Below, in pieces: positions 9,659 to 19,243 of a DNA stretch of 64,000 bases (position 1 is the first letter of the stretch; each line of letters begins with the position of its first letter). The DNA is taken from assembly GCA_963766005.1 (NCBI GenBank), contig CAVXYG010000006.1:1-64000 (forward strand), in the 5' to 3' direction. The notes beneath the pieces are model-generated. The model made no database searches and was not told where the DNA came from. It worked only from the letters and a program-made list of their open reading frames with translations. The position numbers and the translations under genes are program-made. This DNA is from CAVXYG01 sp963766005. Lineage in GTDB: Bacteria; Actinomycetota; Actinomycetes; S36-B12; GCA-2699445.

Positions 9659-10687
9659 CTAGTGGTGCCGCTGCCCGCTCGCCTGCACCCCGTCCACCGA
9701 GGAGCCGTCAGGCAAGGTGCTCGCCAGTGCTAGCGCCGCCGCGTGGGTTGGGTCGAACAGCGCCTGGTATCCCCCGGTGTGCCACCACAGCACCGGCCCG
9801 TCGATCTGGTCGAGCAGTGCCAGCATGCCCGCCGCGCCCTTGCCGGAGTAGACGGGATCGGTGATGATCGCCTCGCTTCGGGCCAGGGTGAGGACCGCGT
9901 GCGCTGTCGCGGCATCGGGGACGCCGTAGCCCGGGCCGAGGAATCCGGTGCGGATGTCGGCGCCGGGATGCGGCAGCGCCAGGCCGATCAGGTCGGCGGC
10001 CTGCCGGGCGAGCGTGTCGGCCGCCGAGGTCGGCTCCGCGTGGATCGCCGCGACGTCGATGCCGATGATCGGCACGCTCAGGCCGAGCAGCGCCCGCCCC
10101 ACCAGCAGCCCGGCGTGGGTGCCCAGGGAACTGCTGGCATGGACGATGGCGCTGGGCGGCCTGTCCCACTGCTCGGCGGCCTCGAGCAGCGCCAGCGCGA
10201 AGCCGAGCGCACCCACGGGGCTGGAGCAGCCGACGGGAGCGGTGACCGTGTCGGGTTCGGTTCCGGCCCGGAGCACGGCGTCCTCGAGCTCGCCCCAGGT
10301 CGCCTCGCCGAGGAACACCAGTTCGGCGCCGAGCAGGTCGTCGAGCAGCAGGTTGCCGGCCGGGGCCGCCGGCGCCCGGCCCGAGAGCAGCAGTCGGCAC
10401 CGCAACCCGGTGAGTGCGGCGGCCGCCGCACCGGCTCGGGCCGAGTTCGACTGGGCGGCCCCGGTGGTGACGAGCACGTGCGCGCCGTCGGCCAGCGCCT
10501 GGCCGATCACCAGGTCGTACTTGCGGATCTTGTTCCCTGCGAGGGCGACCGGACCGACATCGTCCCGCTTGGCCCACACCTCGTGACCGACGCCGGCGCT
10601 GAGTCGCGGCAGTCGGTGCAACGGTGTCGGTATCGCGCAGAAGCCAGCGCGCGGGAGGGCACGCAGTGCCGCCAGGGGAGTAGGCAT
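9659..10687 (-). CDS. PLP-dependent D-cysteine desulfhydrase / ACC deaminase-like enzyme
   Basis: This is a fold-type II pyridoxal-phosphate enzyme of 342 residues, the family of D-cysteine desulfhydrase and 1-aminocyclopropane-1-carboxylate deaminase. The PLP lysine lies in LAGNKIRKYDL and the substrate-binding Ser/Asn in TTGAAQSNSARA. The C-terminus carries DPVYSGKGAAGML and the glycine loop WWHTGGYQALF. The ATG at 10687 begins MPTPLAALRALPRAGF, the usual family start. The family cannot be divided further by eye, so the substrate (D-cysteine, ACC or L-cysteate) stays open. It stands alone upstream of the trehalose gene. Confidence 0.88.
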   Translation of the reverse strand: MPTPLAALRALPRAGFCAIPTPLHRLPRLSAGVGHEVWAKRDDVGPVALAGNKIRKYDLVIGQALADGAHVLVTTGAAQSNSARAGAAAAALTGLRCRLLLSGRAPAAPAGNLLLDDLLGAELVFLGEATWGELEDAVLRAGTEPDTVTAPVGCSSPVGALGFALALLEAAEQWDRPPSAIVHASSSLGTHAGLLVGRALLGLSVPIIGIDVAAIHAEPTSAADTLARQAADLIGLALPHPGADIRTGFLGPGYGVPDAATAHAVLTLARSEAIITDPVYSGKGAAGMLALLDQIDGPVLWWHTGGYQALFDPTHAAALALASTLPDGSSVDGVQASGQRHH

Positions 10688-10811
10688 GGGGCGATTGTCG
10701 TGCCTCGCGCGCCCTGAGCGCGCGTCGTGACGGTGCCCGGGACGGCACGCCGCGCCGAGGCCCACACCTGCCCCGGTTGCCGCCGGGCGGAGCTCGCGGC
10801 AGGCTCCAGCT

Positions 10812-11036
10812 ATGGACGAGGCGGGCCTGCTCTGGTGGACGTCGAAGCAGGAGCCCTGCACGGGCTGCGGGGGCGTCGGAGTCCCGGTGGTCCTCGACAT
10901 GCAGGACGCCGAGACCCGGGATGCGGTGCGCACCGGCCTTGCCGTCCTCGGCGGCTGCGGACTCGGCGGCGCGTCGTTCGACCGGCAGTGCCCCCGCTGC
11001 GGCAGACGGTGGAGTAGCCAGACGGGACGGCCCTAG
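10812..11036 (+). CDS. Small putative zinc-ribbon protein
   Basis: A 74-residue open frame with two CxxC pairs, CTGCGG near the N-terminus and CPRCGRRW near the C-terminus. Four correctly spaced cysteines suggest a zinc ribbon. The middle segment (VVLDMQDAETRDAVRTGLAVLGG) looks like real protein rather than a shadow of another gene, and no competing gene covers this interval. No function can be assigned and the start has no strong ribosome-binding site. Confidence 0.45.
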   Translation: MDEAGLLWWTSKQEPCTGCGGVGVPVVLDMQDAETRDAVRTGLAVLGGCGLGGASFDRQCPRCGRRWSSQTGRP

Positions 11037-11157
11037 TACGCCGCAGTCGGCCCGCGCCGCCGGGGCCAGGTGGAGTCGACGCGTCGACGCGCGTGTGCCA
11101 GGGTCGCCGTGCGCCTCCCTGATGCTGCCTTGAGCGCACTTGGGGTCCGACGAGGCT

Positions 11158-12249
11158 CTAGCGGTCGGCCGCGGGGCCGGGCTGCTCCGCCTGCGGCGGG
11201 GTGGGCCGCTGCGCCTTGGACCGTGCCGCGGCCATCGTGCTGCCGAGTGCCGCGGGGGCAAGCCGTGTCAAGACATCGGCCATCGTGACCACACCCAGCG
11301 TCTGCGCCCCGTCCACCACCACCGCCAGGTGCTTGCGGGTCCGACGCATCTCGGCCAGCCCGGCGTGCAGGGTCATCGAGGCCGGCAGTCGCAGGAGCGG
11401 CTTGCGGAAGTCCGCCGCGGGTACCTGGGGATCGGCGGCCATCGTGTCGCGCACATGGACCACGGCGGTGAAGTCGCCGCCGGAGGCCATCAGGATCCGT
11501 CGATGGCCGGTGCGACGGGCCACGTCGCGCACGTCGGCGACGGTCGCGTCGACCGAGACCGCCTCCGGGTCGGCGTCGTGCCGGACGATCTCCCGCAGCG
11601 GGACCACCTGCAGCTGCAGGACCGCCTCGATCGGCTCGGCGTACTCCGCATCGAGCGCCCCCACGTTGATGGAGTGCTCAACCAGGTGCCGCAGCTCGTC
11701 TGGATTCTGGCTGGCGCTCAGGGAGTCGGTGGGCACGACCCCCACCCGGCGCACGAGGGCGTTTGCCGCCCGGTTCAAGGCCCGCAGCAGCGGCCGGGTG
11801 ATCGCCATGAAGGCCCGCATGGGGATAGCCAGCACCGTGGCCGACATCTCGGGGTGCGCGATGGCCCACGACTTCGGGGCCATCTCGCCAATCACGAGGT
11901 GCAGGAAGGTCACCACGAACAGGGCCAGGATGAACGACACGACGCTGGCGGCGCCGCTCGGCAGCCCGATGCTCTCCATCACCGGTTCCAGCCAGTGGTG
12001 CACGGCCGGCTTCGTGATCGCGCCCAGCGCCAGCGTGCAGACCGTGATGCCGAGTTGCGATCCGGCCAGGACCAGCTGCAGCTCGCCGAAGTTGCGCAGC
12101 GCCGCCCGGGCGGGCGCACTGCGTGCCGCGGCGTCCTCCACCCGGTGGCGCTTGGCGGCGATGAGCGAGAACTCCGCCGCGACGAAGAGCGCGCTGAGTG
12201 CGATGATCGCGACCGTCGCGATGCCGATGTAGAGGGGGTTGTCGCTCAC
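11158..12249 (-). CDS. CNNM/CorC-family membrane protein, second of a pair
   Basis: The 363-residue protein belongs to the hemolysin C / CNNM family linked to Mg2+ and Co2+ transport or sensing. An N-terminal CNNM membrane domain (LYIGIATVAIIALSALFVAAE, then ITVCTLALGAITKPAV and FLHLVIGEMAPKSWAI) precedes two CBS-type repeats ending VVVDGAQTLGVVTMADVL. It lacks the C-terminal CorC_HlyC domain of its partner. The GTG start at 12249 overlaps the stop of the upstream paralogue (GTGA), so the pair is coupled. The two-gene layout, one long and one short, is common in actinobacteria. The open frame continues upstream to 13608, but that part is only a shadow of the first gene. Confidence 0.9.
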   Translation of the reverse strand: MSDNPLYIGIATVAIIALSALFVAAEFSLIAAKRHRVEDAAARSAPARAALRNFGELQLVLAGSQLGITVCTLALGAITKPAVHHWLEPVMESIGLPSGAASVVSFILALFVVTFLHLVIGEMAPKSWAIAHPEMSATVLAIPMRAFMAITRPLLRALNRAANALVRRVGVVPTDSLSASQNPDELRHLVEHSINVGALDAEYAEPIEAVLQLQVVPLREIVRHDADPEAVSVDATVADVRDVARRTGHRRILMASGGDFTAVVHVRDTMAADPQVPAADFRKPLLRLPASMTLHAGLAEMRRTRKHLAVVVDGAQTLGVVTMADVLTRLAPAALGSTMAAARSKAQRPTPPQAEQPGPAADR

Positions 12250-13613
12250 GGCGCGTCCGTCCCGGTGAGCACCACGCGCACCTTGGAGGGGACGTGACGC
12301 TCCACCTCGAGCACCGTGATGGACAACCAGCGCCCCGGAGGCGGCGTGGCCAGCGCGAGGTCGGCCGGATCGCCGGGCAGCGCGACCCTGATCGTGGCTC
12401 CCGGTGCGGGCAGGTCGCCCTGGACGGCGATGGCCAGCCCCGCGATGGTCTCGTAGGCGCCGCGCGGCAGCTCGGCGTCGATGGCGCGCTCCACCTCGTC
12501 GAGGTGCACCGAACCGGCCATGACCCAGGCCCCGTCCGGATCCGGGCCGGTCACGGGGATGGCGAAGGTCCCGGTGTCGTGCTCGTCGGTGATCTCGCCG
12601 ACGAGCTCCTCCGCGAGGTCCTCCATGGTGAGCACGCCGCAGAACCCGCCGTACTCGTCCAGGACGCAGGCCAGATGCGTGCGCGTGCCCATGAGTTCGT
12701 CCACTGCGGCCGTCAGCGGCATCAGGTCCGACAGCAGGACCGGCGGGCGCGCCAGCGTTCCGACCAGGGAGGTGTCGGGGACCTCCTGCCGCAGCAGGTC
12801 CGACAGATGGACTACTCCGAGGACCTCCTCGGTCTGTTCGGCCAGCACCGGATAGCGGGAGTGGCCGTCGTCGGCCATGCGTGCGCGCAGGTCGCCGACC
12901 AGGTCGGTATCCCACACCGTGTCGACCTGGGCCCGCGGCACCATGGCGTGTCCCACGTCGTGGGTGGGGAAGTCCAGGATCCGGTCCAGCATCCGGGACA
13001 GCTCGGGATCCAGGTCGCCGCTCTCGCGTGACTCGGCGACGATCTCCTCCAGATCCCGGGCCGAGGCGGCGTGCTCGACATCGTGGACCGGGGCGATACC
13101 GAGCAGGCGCAGCACGATGTTGGAGGACGCGTCGAAGAAGTGGATGAGCCACCCGAACACCGCGAGGTACCAGCGGGTGGACGGCGCCAGGCCCAGCGCC
13201 AGCGGCTCCGGCTTGGCGATGGCGAGGTTCTTCGGGAAGAGTTCGCCGAAGAGCATTTGCACAATCGTCGACAAGCCGATCGCGAGCAGCGCGCCGATGC
13301 TGACAGAGACGGCGGTGGGAACACCGGTGCCGCCGAGCAGCGCGCTCAGGGAACCGCCGATGAGCGGCTCGGCGACATAACCCACGAGCAGGCCCGTGAC
13401 GGTGATGCCCAGCTGCGCCCCGGACAGCATGAAGGATGTCCGCCGCGTGATCTCCAAGGCCCGCTGCGCCGCCTTGTCCCCGGTGGCGGCGCGGGCGGCC
13501 AGGCCGGAGCGGTCCACCGCCATGTAGGCGAACTCCTGGGCGACGAAATAGCCCGTCGCGACGGTGATGAGCAGGACGACGGCAACGCCGGCGAGGAGCA
13601 CGAGCCAATCCAT
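12246..13613 (-). CDS. CNNM/CorC-family membrane protein with CBS and CorC_HlyC domains
   Basis: The 455-residue protein has the full three-part layout. A CNNM transmembrane domain spans about residues 1-190 (LLAGVAVVLLITVATGYFVA and VQMLFGELFPKNLAIAKPE). Paired CBS motifs cover about 200-330 (DDGHSRYPVLAE, ACVLDEYGGFCGVLTMEDL). A C-terminal CorC_HlyC domain follows (WVMAGSVHLDEVERAID, YETIAGLAIAV). Family members act in divalent cation homeostasis at the membrane; transport itself is debated. It is first in a two-gene operon with its shorter paralogue. Confidence 0.93.
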   Translation of the reverse strand: MDWLVLLAGVAVVLLITVATGYFVAQEFAYMAVDRSGLAARAATGDKAAQRALEITRRTSFMLSGAQLGITVTGLLVGYVAEPLIGGSLSALLGGTGVPTAVSVSIGALLAIGLSTIVQMLFGELFPKNLAIAKPEPLALGLAPSTRWYLAVFGWLIHFFDASSNIVLRLLGIAPVHDVEHAASARDLEEIVAESRESGDLDPELSRMLDRILDFPTHDVGHAMVPRAQVDTVWDTDLVGDLRARMADDGHSRYPVLAEQTEEVLGVVHLSDLLRQEVPDTSLVGTLARPPVLLSDLMPLTAAVDELMGTRTHLACVLDEYGGFCGVLTMEDLAEELVGEITDEHDTGTFAIPVTGPDPDGAWVMAGSVHLDEVERAIDAELPRGAYETIAGLAIAVQGDLPAPGATIRVALPGDPADLALATPPPGRWLSITVLEVERHVPSKVRVVLTGTDAP

Positions 13614-13756
13614 GGTCCGGTCACCGCCTCCCTGGGTTCAGCAGGACTGTACCGCCGTGTGGGCGCCAGCGTGACGAGGCGCGGGGGAGAGGGCACGGGG
13701 CCGAGTCGCGACCGGCGCGGGATGCTCGGCGGGAATCAAGGCCACCGTGCGATGAG

Positions 13757-13841
13757 TGTCCGAGGGGGGACTTGAACCCCCACCCCCTTAACGGGGACTA
13801 GCACCTCAAGCTAGCGCGTCTACCTATTCCGCCACCCGGAC
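13757..13841 (-). tRNA. tRNA-Leu (anticodon GAG)
   Basis: On the minus strand the sequence folds as a class II tRNA: acceptor GTCCGGG pairs with CTCGGAC, and the anticodon stem CTAGC/GCTAG holds the loop TTGAGGT with anticodon GAG. A long variable arm (CCCCGTTAAGGGG) and the T arm GGGGGTTCAAGTCCCCC follow. The long variable arm and anticodon identify leucine (CUC/CUU codons). CCA is not encoded. Confidence 0.96.
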
Positions 13842-13928
13842 CGGTGGGCCCGCACGGAAGCGGGCGCTGCGGACAGGATAGCGGATGCTCGGCAGGGGGA
13901 ACGAACGCGAACCAGGCAGGATGGCTCC

Positions 13929-15248
13929 ATGAGCAGTCGTACGCCCAGCGCGCTGGCGGAGGACGTCGTCGACCTCTGCCGAGGCCTGGTCCGGATCGAT
14001 ACCACGAATACCGGAGACCCCGACACCACCGTCGGTGAGGCGCTGGCGGCGGAGTTCGCGCAGTCCGCGCTGCAGGAGGCCGGCTACGAGCCGGAGCGCT
14101 TCGAGACCACGCACGCCAACCGGCAGGGGATCCACCTGCGCATCCCCGGAACGGACCCCGATCGCCCGGCGCTGCTGCTGCACGGGCACCTCGACGTGGT
14201 CCCCGCGCACGCCGCCGACTGGCGCGTGGATCCGTTCGCGGCGGAGATCGCCGACGGCATGCTCTGGGGCCGAGGCGCCGTCGACATGAAGGACATGGTC
14301 GCGATGATGCTCGCGGTCGTGCGTGGCTGGGCCGGCACCGGCTATCGCCCGCCGCGCGATGTGGTCCTGCTGCTGACACCGGACGAAGAGGCCGGCGGCG
14401 TCCGCGGATCGCACTGGCTCGTCGACCACCGCCGGCACTTCTTCGACGGTGTGGCGGAGGCGGTCGGGGAGGTGGGCGGCTTCTCGCTCACGCTGGCCCG
14501 GCAGCGGCTGTACTTCATGCAGGTGGCGGAGAAGGGCATCGCCTGGCTGCGGCTGACGGCCCGCGGGCGGGCCGGCCACGGCAGCATGGTCAACCACGAC
14601 AATGCCGTGACGAAGCTGGCCGGGGCCCTGATGTCGCTGGACCGCGCACCCATGCCGGTCCGACCCACGGCGACCATGGCGTCCTTCATCGAGCACCTGT
14701 CGGAGGCGACGGGGGAGCACTTCGACGCGCTGGAGCCGGCGGCGGTGCTGGCGCGGCTGGGTCCGCTGGCGGACATGATCGCCCCGGGCTTCCGCAACAC
14801 GGTCAACCCGACGATGCTGCAGGCGGGGTACAAGACCAATGTGATCCCGGGCGCCGCCTCCGCCGTCGTGGACGGGCGCTTCCTGCCCGGCATGGAGGAG
14901 GAGCTGCTGGCCTCGGTGCGCAGCGCCGTCGGCCCCGGCATCGACGTCGAGGTCCTGCACCGCGACGTGGCCGTGGAGACGGCTTTCGAGGGTCCGCTGG
15001 TGGACGCCATCGGCACGGCCCTGCGTGAGGAGGACCCGACCGCGCGGGTCGTGCCCTACCTCATGAGCGGGGGCACCGACGGCAAGGCGTTCAGCCGCCT
15101 GGGGATCCGGTGCTTCGGGTTCGCGCCGCTGCAGCTGCCGCCCGACCTGGACTTCGCCGCACTCTTCCACGGCGTGGACGAACGGGTGCCGATCGAGGGG
15201 CTGCAGTTCGGTGCGCGGGTCATGGACCGCTTCCTGCGCCGCTGCTGA
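13929..15248 (+). CDS. M20/M25/M40-family metallopeptidase
   Basis: The 439-residue protein is a dinuclear zinc amidohydrolase of the M20 family (succinyl-diaminopimelate desuccinylase / carboxypeptidase type). Metal and catalytic motifs are clear: LLLHGHLDVVPAHAADW, GRGAVDMKDMVAMML and the general base in LLLTPDEEAGGVRG. The last ligand lies near SGGTDGKAFSRLGI. A dimerisation domain sits between (GRAGHGSMVNHDNAV). The actinobacterial branch is usually annotated as a generic M20 peptidase, and no neighbour indicates a substrate. It starts 87 bases past the divergent tRNA-Leu. Confidence 0.92.
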   Translation: MSSRTPSALAEDVVDLCRGLVRIDTTNTGDPDTTVGEALAAEFAQSALQEAGYEPERFETTHANRQGIHLRIPGTDPDRPALLLHGHLDVVPAHAADWRVDPFAAEIADGMLWGRGAVDMKDMVAMMLAVVRGWAGTGYRPPRDVVLLLTPDEEAGGVRGSHWLVDHRRHFFDGVAEAVGEVGGFSLTLARQRLYFMQVAEKGIAWLRLTARGRAGHGSMVNHDNAVTKLAGALMSLDRAPMPVRPTATMASFIEHLSEATGEHFDALEPAAVLARLGPLADMIAPGFRNTVNPTMLQAGYKTNVIPGAASAVVDGRFLPGMEEELLASVRSAVGPGIDVEVLHRDVAVETAFEGPLVDAIGTALREEDPTARVVPYLMSGGTDGKAFSRLGIRCFGFAPLQLPPDLDFAALFHGVDERVPIEGLQFGARVMDRFLRRC

Positions 15249-15277
15249 ATCGCGCCGCGGGGCTGGGGCGGCCGGGA

Positions 15278-15673
15278 CTACGCCGCGTTCGGGTCTGGCT
15301 GGTGCACGCCGAAGGTGTTGCCCTCGGTGTCCAGGAAGTAGCCCTGCCAGGCCATACCGGGCAAGGCGTACTTCGGCAGGGCGATTCGGCCGCCGGCAGC
15401 CAGCACGGCGTCCGCCGTCGCGTCGAAGTCCTCGACCTGCATCGTGCAGACGTAGGCGTTGGTCCCCTGCTCGGGCGCCGGAGCAGGGGCAGGGCGCCTC
15501 AGCAGCCCGCCGTCGATACCGGGATCCGGGTCCTGGCCGGTCGTGATGCCCCAGTAGACGTCGCCGGTCACAGCGGCGAAGTCCTGGTAGGTCCACCCGA
15601 ACACCGCGGCGTAGAAGTCCTTCGCGCGATCCACGTCGTCGGCCTGGATCTCGAAGTGCACCGGTCGTCCCAT
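15278..15673 (-). CDS. VOC (glyoxalase/bleomycin-resistance fold) protein
   Basis: A 131-residue protein with the two-module vicinal oxygen chelate fold: the first half begins MGRPVHFEIQADDVDRAKDF with FYAAVFGWTYQ, and the second half ends GYFLDTEGNTFGVHQPD. The start ATG at 15673 has GAAGGG at suitable spacing; an earlier in-frame start would overlap the divergent gene. Members range from dioxygenases to binding proteins, so the reaction is unknown. Confidence 0.85.
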   Translation of the reverse strand: MGRPVHFEIQADDVDRAKDFYAAVFGWTYQDFAAVTGDVYWGITTGQDPDPGIDGGLLRRPAPAPAPEQGTNAYVCTMQVEDFDATADAVLAAGGRIALPKYALPGMAWQGYFLDTEGNTFGVHQPDPNAA

Positions 15674-15719
15674 GATTTGCCCTTCGCCAGGCTCCCGTGT
15701 TCTCTGGCAGGCTAGTCCC

Positions 15720-16169
15720 ATGACGTCAGTGCATGTGCAGCGAGTGGTTCAGGCTCCCATCCACCGTGTGTGGGAGCACTTCACCGACATCGAGGGCGCG
15801 CCGCGGCGGATCTCGGGCATCGACTCCGTCGAGGTCCTCTCCGATGTGCCGTTCGGGCCCGGCTACCGCTGGCGCGAGACCCGCACGATGTTCGGCCGCG
15901 AAGCAACCGAGGAGATGTGGGTGACCGACCTCCGGCAGCCCGCGTTCTACGAGGTCGCGGCCGCCAGCCACGGCACGGAGTACCTCAGCCGCTACGACTT
16001 CGTCGACGGTCCGGAGGGAACGATCGTCTCCCTGACCTTCACGGGAACACCGCGCAGCACCACCGCCAAGGCGATGAACGTGCTCACCGGTTGGATGGCG
16101 AAGGGCCAGGTCGCCAAGATGCTGCGGCGCGACCTCGACGAGTTGGCCGCGATTTGCGAAGTCCCCTAG
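15720..16169 (+). CDS. SRPBCC-family protein
   Basis: A 149-residue START/Bet v1-like (SRPBCC) domain protein, starting MTSVHVQRVVQAPIHRVWEHFTD, the hallmark N-terminal strand and helix. It ends in the long C-terminal helix KAMNVLTGWMAKGQVAKMLRRDL. Such proteins bind hydrophobic ligands in a deep cavity; some are polyketide cyclases. It is divergent from the VOC gene with 46 bases between starts, so the two may share a control region. Confidence 0.85.
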   Translation: MTSVHVQRVVQAPIHRVWEHFTDIEGAPRRISGIDSVEVLSDVPFGPGYRWRETRTMFGREATEEMWVTDLRQPAFYEVAAASHGTEYLSRYDFVDGPEGTIVSLTFTGTPRSTTAKAMNVLTGWMAKGQVAKMLRRDLDELAAICEVP

Positions 16170-16237
16170 GGCGCGCGAGGCCCGCGCGGTCCAGGTGCTC
16201 ATCGTTCGAGCCGACCGGGCACAACCCACAGCCGGTC

Positions 16238-16954
16238 ATGCTGGTGGTGCTGGCCGCCGCGGCGCTGTTCCTGGCAGGGTGCACGGCCACCGACACGCAG
16301 AACGGATCGGCGCCGGCGGGCTCCACGGCCACGGCGCCGAGCTTGGCCGACCCCACGTGCGACCTCGGCCCCGTCCCGGAGGAGACCGATCCCGAGGTGG
16401 CCGCCGATCCTGTCGCGTTCGACGTCAGCGGTGAGGTCGCCGTCATGACGGGCAGCATCGGCGCCGACTTCGTGCACCGGGTCTGCGACCTCACATCCGA
16501 CGCGCCCGCGGTGGCGGAGGTCGAGATGTTCGACGTCCCCGGCTCGTCCACGCCCGGCAACGAGACGCTGGCGGGCGGATTGGTGCTTCGCGCGGCTGGA
16601 ATGGACACGTTCCTGCCCGCCGATGGCCGCGTGGAGTCCGGGGGTGTGGACTTCTTCCTCGCCGGAGAGCAGCGCACGGTGCAGGACGGCGGATGCCTGG
16701 GCGTGCATTCCACCGAGATCGACGTCGGCGACGGACCGGTGGCAGCCGCGGATCTGCCTCGCGACGACCCCGAGCACCAGCCCTTCCTGGAGTATTTCGC
16801 CGCGCTGGGCATCCCCACGGAGTTCTACTGGTTCACGCTCGAGGCAGCGCCGCCGGACGGGATCCACTACCTCACGCCGCAGGAGATGGTGCGCTTCGAC
16901 GTCGTCACCTCCGCGCCGCCGGAGCAGGGGTGTGCCCTGCCGGACGAGGGGTAG
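16238..16954 (+). CDS. Putative lipoprotein, unknown function
   Basis: The 238-residue product starts with a hydrophobic stretch ending in a lipobox (MLVVLAAAALFLAGC, Cys 15) and continues with a Ser/Thr/Ala linker. I do not recognise the folded part. The signal lacks the usual positive N-terminal residues, and there is no better in-frame start before the previous gene, so the start or the export signal may be imperfect. Cysteines in PTCDLGP, VCDLTS, GGCLGVH and GCALPDEG could form disulfides outside the cell. Confidence 0.65.
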   Translation: MLVVLAAAALFLAGCTATDTQNGSAPAGSTATAPSLADPTCDLGPVPEETDPEVAADPVAFDVSGEVAVMTGSIGADFVHRVCDLTSDAPAVAEVEMFDVPGSSTPGNETLAGGLVLRAAGMDTFLPADGRVESGGVDFFLAGEQRTVQDGGCLGVHSTEIDVGDGPVAAADLPRDDPEHQPFLEYFAALGIPTEFYWFTLEAAPPDGIHYLTPQEMVRFDVVTSAPPEQGCALPDEG

Positions 16955-17119
16955 CGATCGCACTCGCGTGCGGCGCCGGACCGAGGCCGCAGGGCGCTGG
17001 AATCCGGGAGCCCGGTGTGGCGCGAACCGCACCTCGACCAGTCTGCACGGCCGGCCGCGATCGGCTGTGCAGCGCTGCGGGCCAGCCGACGCGTCGCGCC
17101 ACCGCCGCCCCGACCGCGC

Positions 17120-18101
17120 TCAGCCGCGGCGCTGGTTCCAGCCCGCCTCCGGATATCCCAGCGCCGGCGCGGAGACCTCGTCGAGCGCCTGGCTGATCTC
17201 GACGGGCAGCACGAGCTCCTCCGAGTCCAGCGCGGGCAGCAGCTGGGCATGCGTGCGGGCGCCGAGCAGCGGTGCCACGACGCCGGGCCGGTCCCGGACC
17301 CACGCCAGCGCTACCTCCAACGGGCTGACGTCCAGCCCGTCGGCGGCCGTGGCCAACGCCTGCACGACCCGTCGGTGCGGTTCGGTGAGGTACTCGGAGA
17401 CGAACGGCCCGAAGTGCGGGGAGGCGGCGCGGGAGGTCGGGGGGAGTGCCGTGGCGGTACTTCCCGGTCAAGACGCCCCGGCCCAGCGGCGACCAGGCCA
17501 GCACGCCGATGCCGTGGTGCCGGGCTGCCGGGATGACCTCCCGGTCGATGCCGCGCTGCACCAGGGAGTACTCCATCTCTGCGGCCACGAGCGCCGGACC
17601 GAGCTCCCGTTGCACCTCGGCGGCGGTAGCCAGTTGCCAGCCGGAGAAGTTGCTGACACCGGCGTAGCGGATCCGCCCGGTAGCCAGTGCGTGGTTGACG
17701 GCAGACAGGGTCTCTTCCAGCGGCGTGCGATGGTCCCAGGCCTGCAGCAGCCACACATCGAGGTAGTCGGTGCCCAGCCGCTCCAGTGAGGCATCCAGCG
17801 CCGTGAGGAGATGGTGCCGACTGGTGTCGAAGCGCCGGGCGGTCCGCGGCCGCGAGCCGGCCTTGCTGCACAGCACGACCTGGTCGCGGGTGCCGGTCTC
17901 GGACAGGAACGTCCCGATGAGGCGCTCGCTGAGCCCCTCGGCGTAGACCCCCGCGGTGTCGATGAGGGTGCCGCCGGCATCGAGGAACGCCTTCCACTGG
18001 TCGCGTGCCTCGTGCTCGTCGGTGTCGCGCCCCCAGGTCATCGTCCCCAGTGCCAGCCGCGACACCCACAGCCCCGAGGATCCCAGCGCGCGTTGCTCCA
18101 T
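17120..18101 (-). pseudogene. Aldo/keto reductase, broken by one frameshift
   Basis: The gene encodes an NADPH-dependent aldo/keto reductase of the TIM-barrel superfamily, about 325 residues if repaired. The N-terminal frame (18101 to about 17440) contains LGSSGLWVSRLALGTMTWG, catalytic Asp and Tyr in LIDTAGVYAEG, SKAG, and GVSNFSGWQL. After GKYRHGTPPD the reading continues in another frame with LEVALAWVRDRPGVVAPLLGART, the usual C-terminal helix and cofactor segment. One extra C near 17435 (sense strand GAC-C-TCC) explains the shift. As the rest is well conserved, a sequencing insertion is as likely as a real pseudogene. Confidence 0.85.
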
Positions 18102-18193
18102 GGGCGCAACCTACCTTCCGCCGTACCGCCTGCCGCAGCAGGGCCGTCGGCGCGCCGTGGGTACCCTGGGCGTCGGGAGCGATGGAGGACGCA

Positions 18194-19243
18194 ATGCGAC
18201 TGGGACTGAACCTCGGCTACTGGGGCATGGGCAACGACGCGGACAACCTGGTCCTCGCCAAGGAGGCCGATCAGCTGGGCTACGGCGTGGTGTGGGCCGC
18301 GGAGGCCTACGGGTCAGACACCGCCACGGTGCTGTCCTGGATCGCCGCGCAGACCGAGCAGATCGACATCGGATCGGCGGTCTTCCAGATCCCGGCCCGC
18401 ACACCGGCGATGACGGCGATGACCGCCGCCACGTTGGACACGCTCTCCAACGGCCGGTTCCGGCTGGGTCTGGGCGTTTCCGGCCCCCAGGTGTCTGAGG
18501 GCTGGCACGGCGTGAAGTTCGCCAAGCCGCTCCAGCGAACCCGCGAGTACCACGACATCGTGCGCATGGCGCTGCGCCGCGAGCGCGTCAAGTACGACGG
18601 AGAATTCTTCACGCTGCCGCTGCCGGACGGACCGGGCAAGGCGCTGACGCTGACCGTCCACCCGGTGCGGGAGTACATCCCCATGTACCTCGCCGCGATC
18701 GGTCCCAAGAACCTGGAACTGGCCGGGGAGCTGTTCGACGGCTGGCTGGCCATCTTCTTCTCGCCGGAGTTCGCCGGCGAGCTGAAGGCAAGCCTGGCCG
18801 CCGGCAGGGAAAGGGCAGGCAAGTCGCTGGACGGGTTCGACATCTGCCCGACGGTGCCGGTGGTGATCGGCGACGATCTCGAGGCCTGCGCCGCCCCGGT
18901 GCGGGCCTACGCCTCGCTGTACGTCGGCGGCATGGGCAGCCGCGACAAGAACTTCTACAACAGGCTCGCGGTGCGGATGGGCTACGACGATGCTGCGGCG
19001 GAGGTCCAGGACAAGTACCTGGCGCGCGACTACGCCGGCGCGGCCGCAGCCGTGCCCTTCGACTTCATCGACAAGACGTCGCTGATCGGCCCGCGCGACC
19101 GGATTCGGGAGCGGCTGCAGGCCTACGCCGACGCCGGCGTCGGCACCTTGACGCTGGCCGTCTACGCCGGGGCGCTGGAGGAGCGCATTGCCACCGTGCG
19201 GGCGATGGCCGAGATCCTCGACGAATCGGGCCTCGCCACGTGA
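18194..19243 (+). CDS. LLM-class F420-dependent oxidoreductase (Rv3520c type)
   Basis: A 349-residue luciferase-like TIM-barrel protein of the class that uses coenzyme F420. The N-terminus MRLGLNLGYWG, the segment IDIGSAVFQIPARTPAMTAM and NGRFRLGLGVSGPQVSEGWHG are typical. GGAGGA at 18184-18189 supports the ATG at 18194. The physiological substrate is unknown. The next gene, uppP, starts inside its stop codon (GTGA), so the two are translationally coupled. Confidence 0.9.
   Translation: MRLGLNLGYWGMGNDADNLVLAKEADQLGYGVVWAAEAYGSDTATVLSWIAAQTEQIDIGSAVFQIPARTPAMTAMTAATLDTLSNGRFRLGLGVSGPQVSEGWHGVKFAKPLQRTREYHDIVRMALRRERVKYDGEFFTLPLPDGPGKALTLTVHPVREYIPMYLAAIGPKNLELAGELFDGWLAIFFSPEFAGELKASLAAGRERAGKSLDGFDICPTVPVVIGDDLEACAAPVRAYASLYVGGMGSRDKNFYNRLAVRMGYDDAAAEVQDKYLARDYAGAAAAVPFDFIDKTSLIGPRDRIRERLQAYADAGVGTLTLAVYAGALEERIATVRAMAEILDESGLAT

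Noticed and set aside
11075..11088. Perfect palindrome GTCGACGCGTCGAC
   Set aside because: Short, made of common CG-rich hexamers, and not repeated in the window, so no function is claimed.
11158..13608. A single 816-residue minus-strand open frame
   Set aside because: Only its last 363 codons code a protein (the second CNNM gene). The upstream part is Arg/Gly-rich shadow of the first CNNM gene in another frame.
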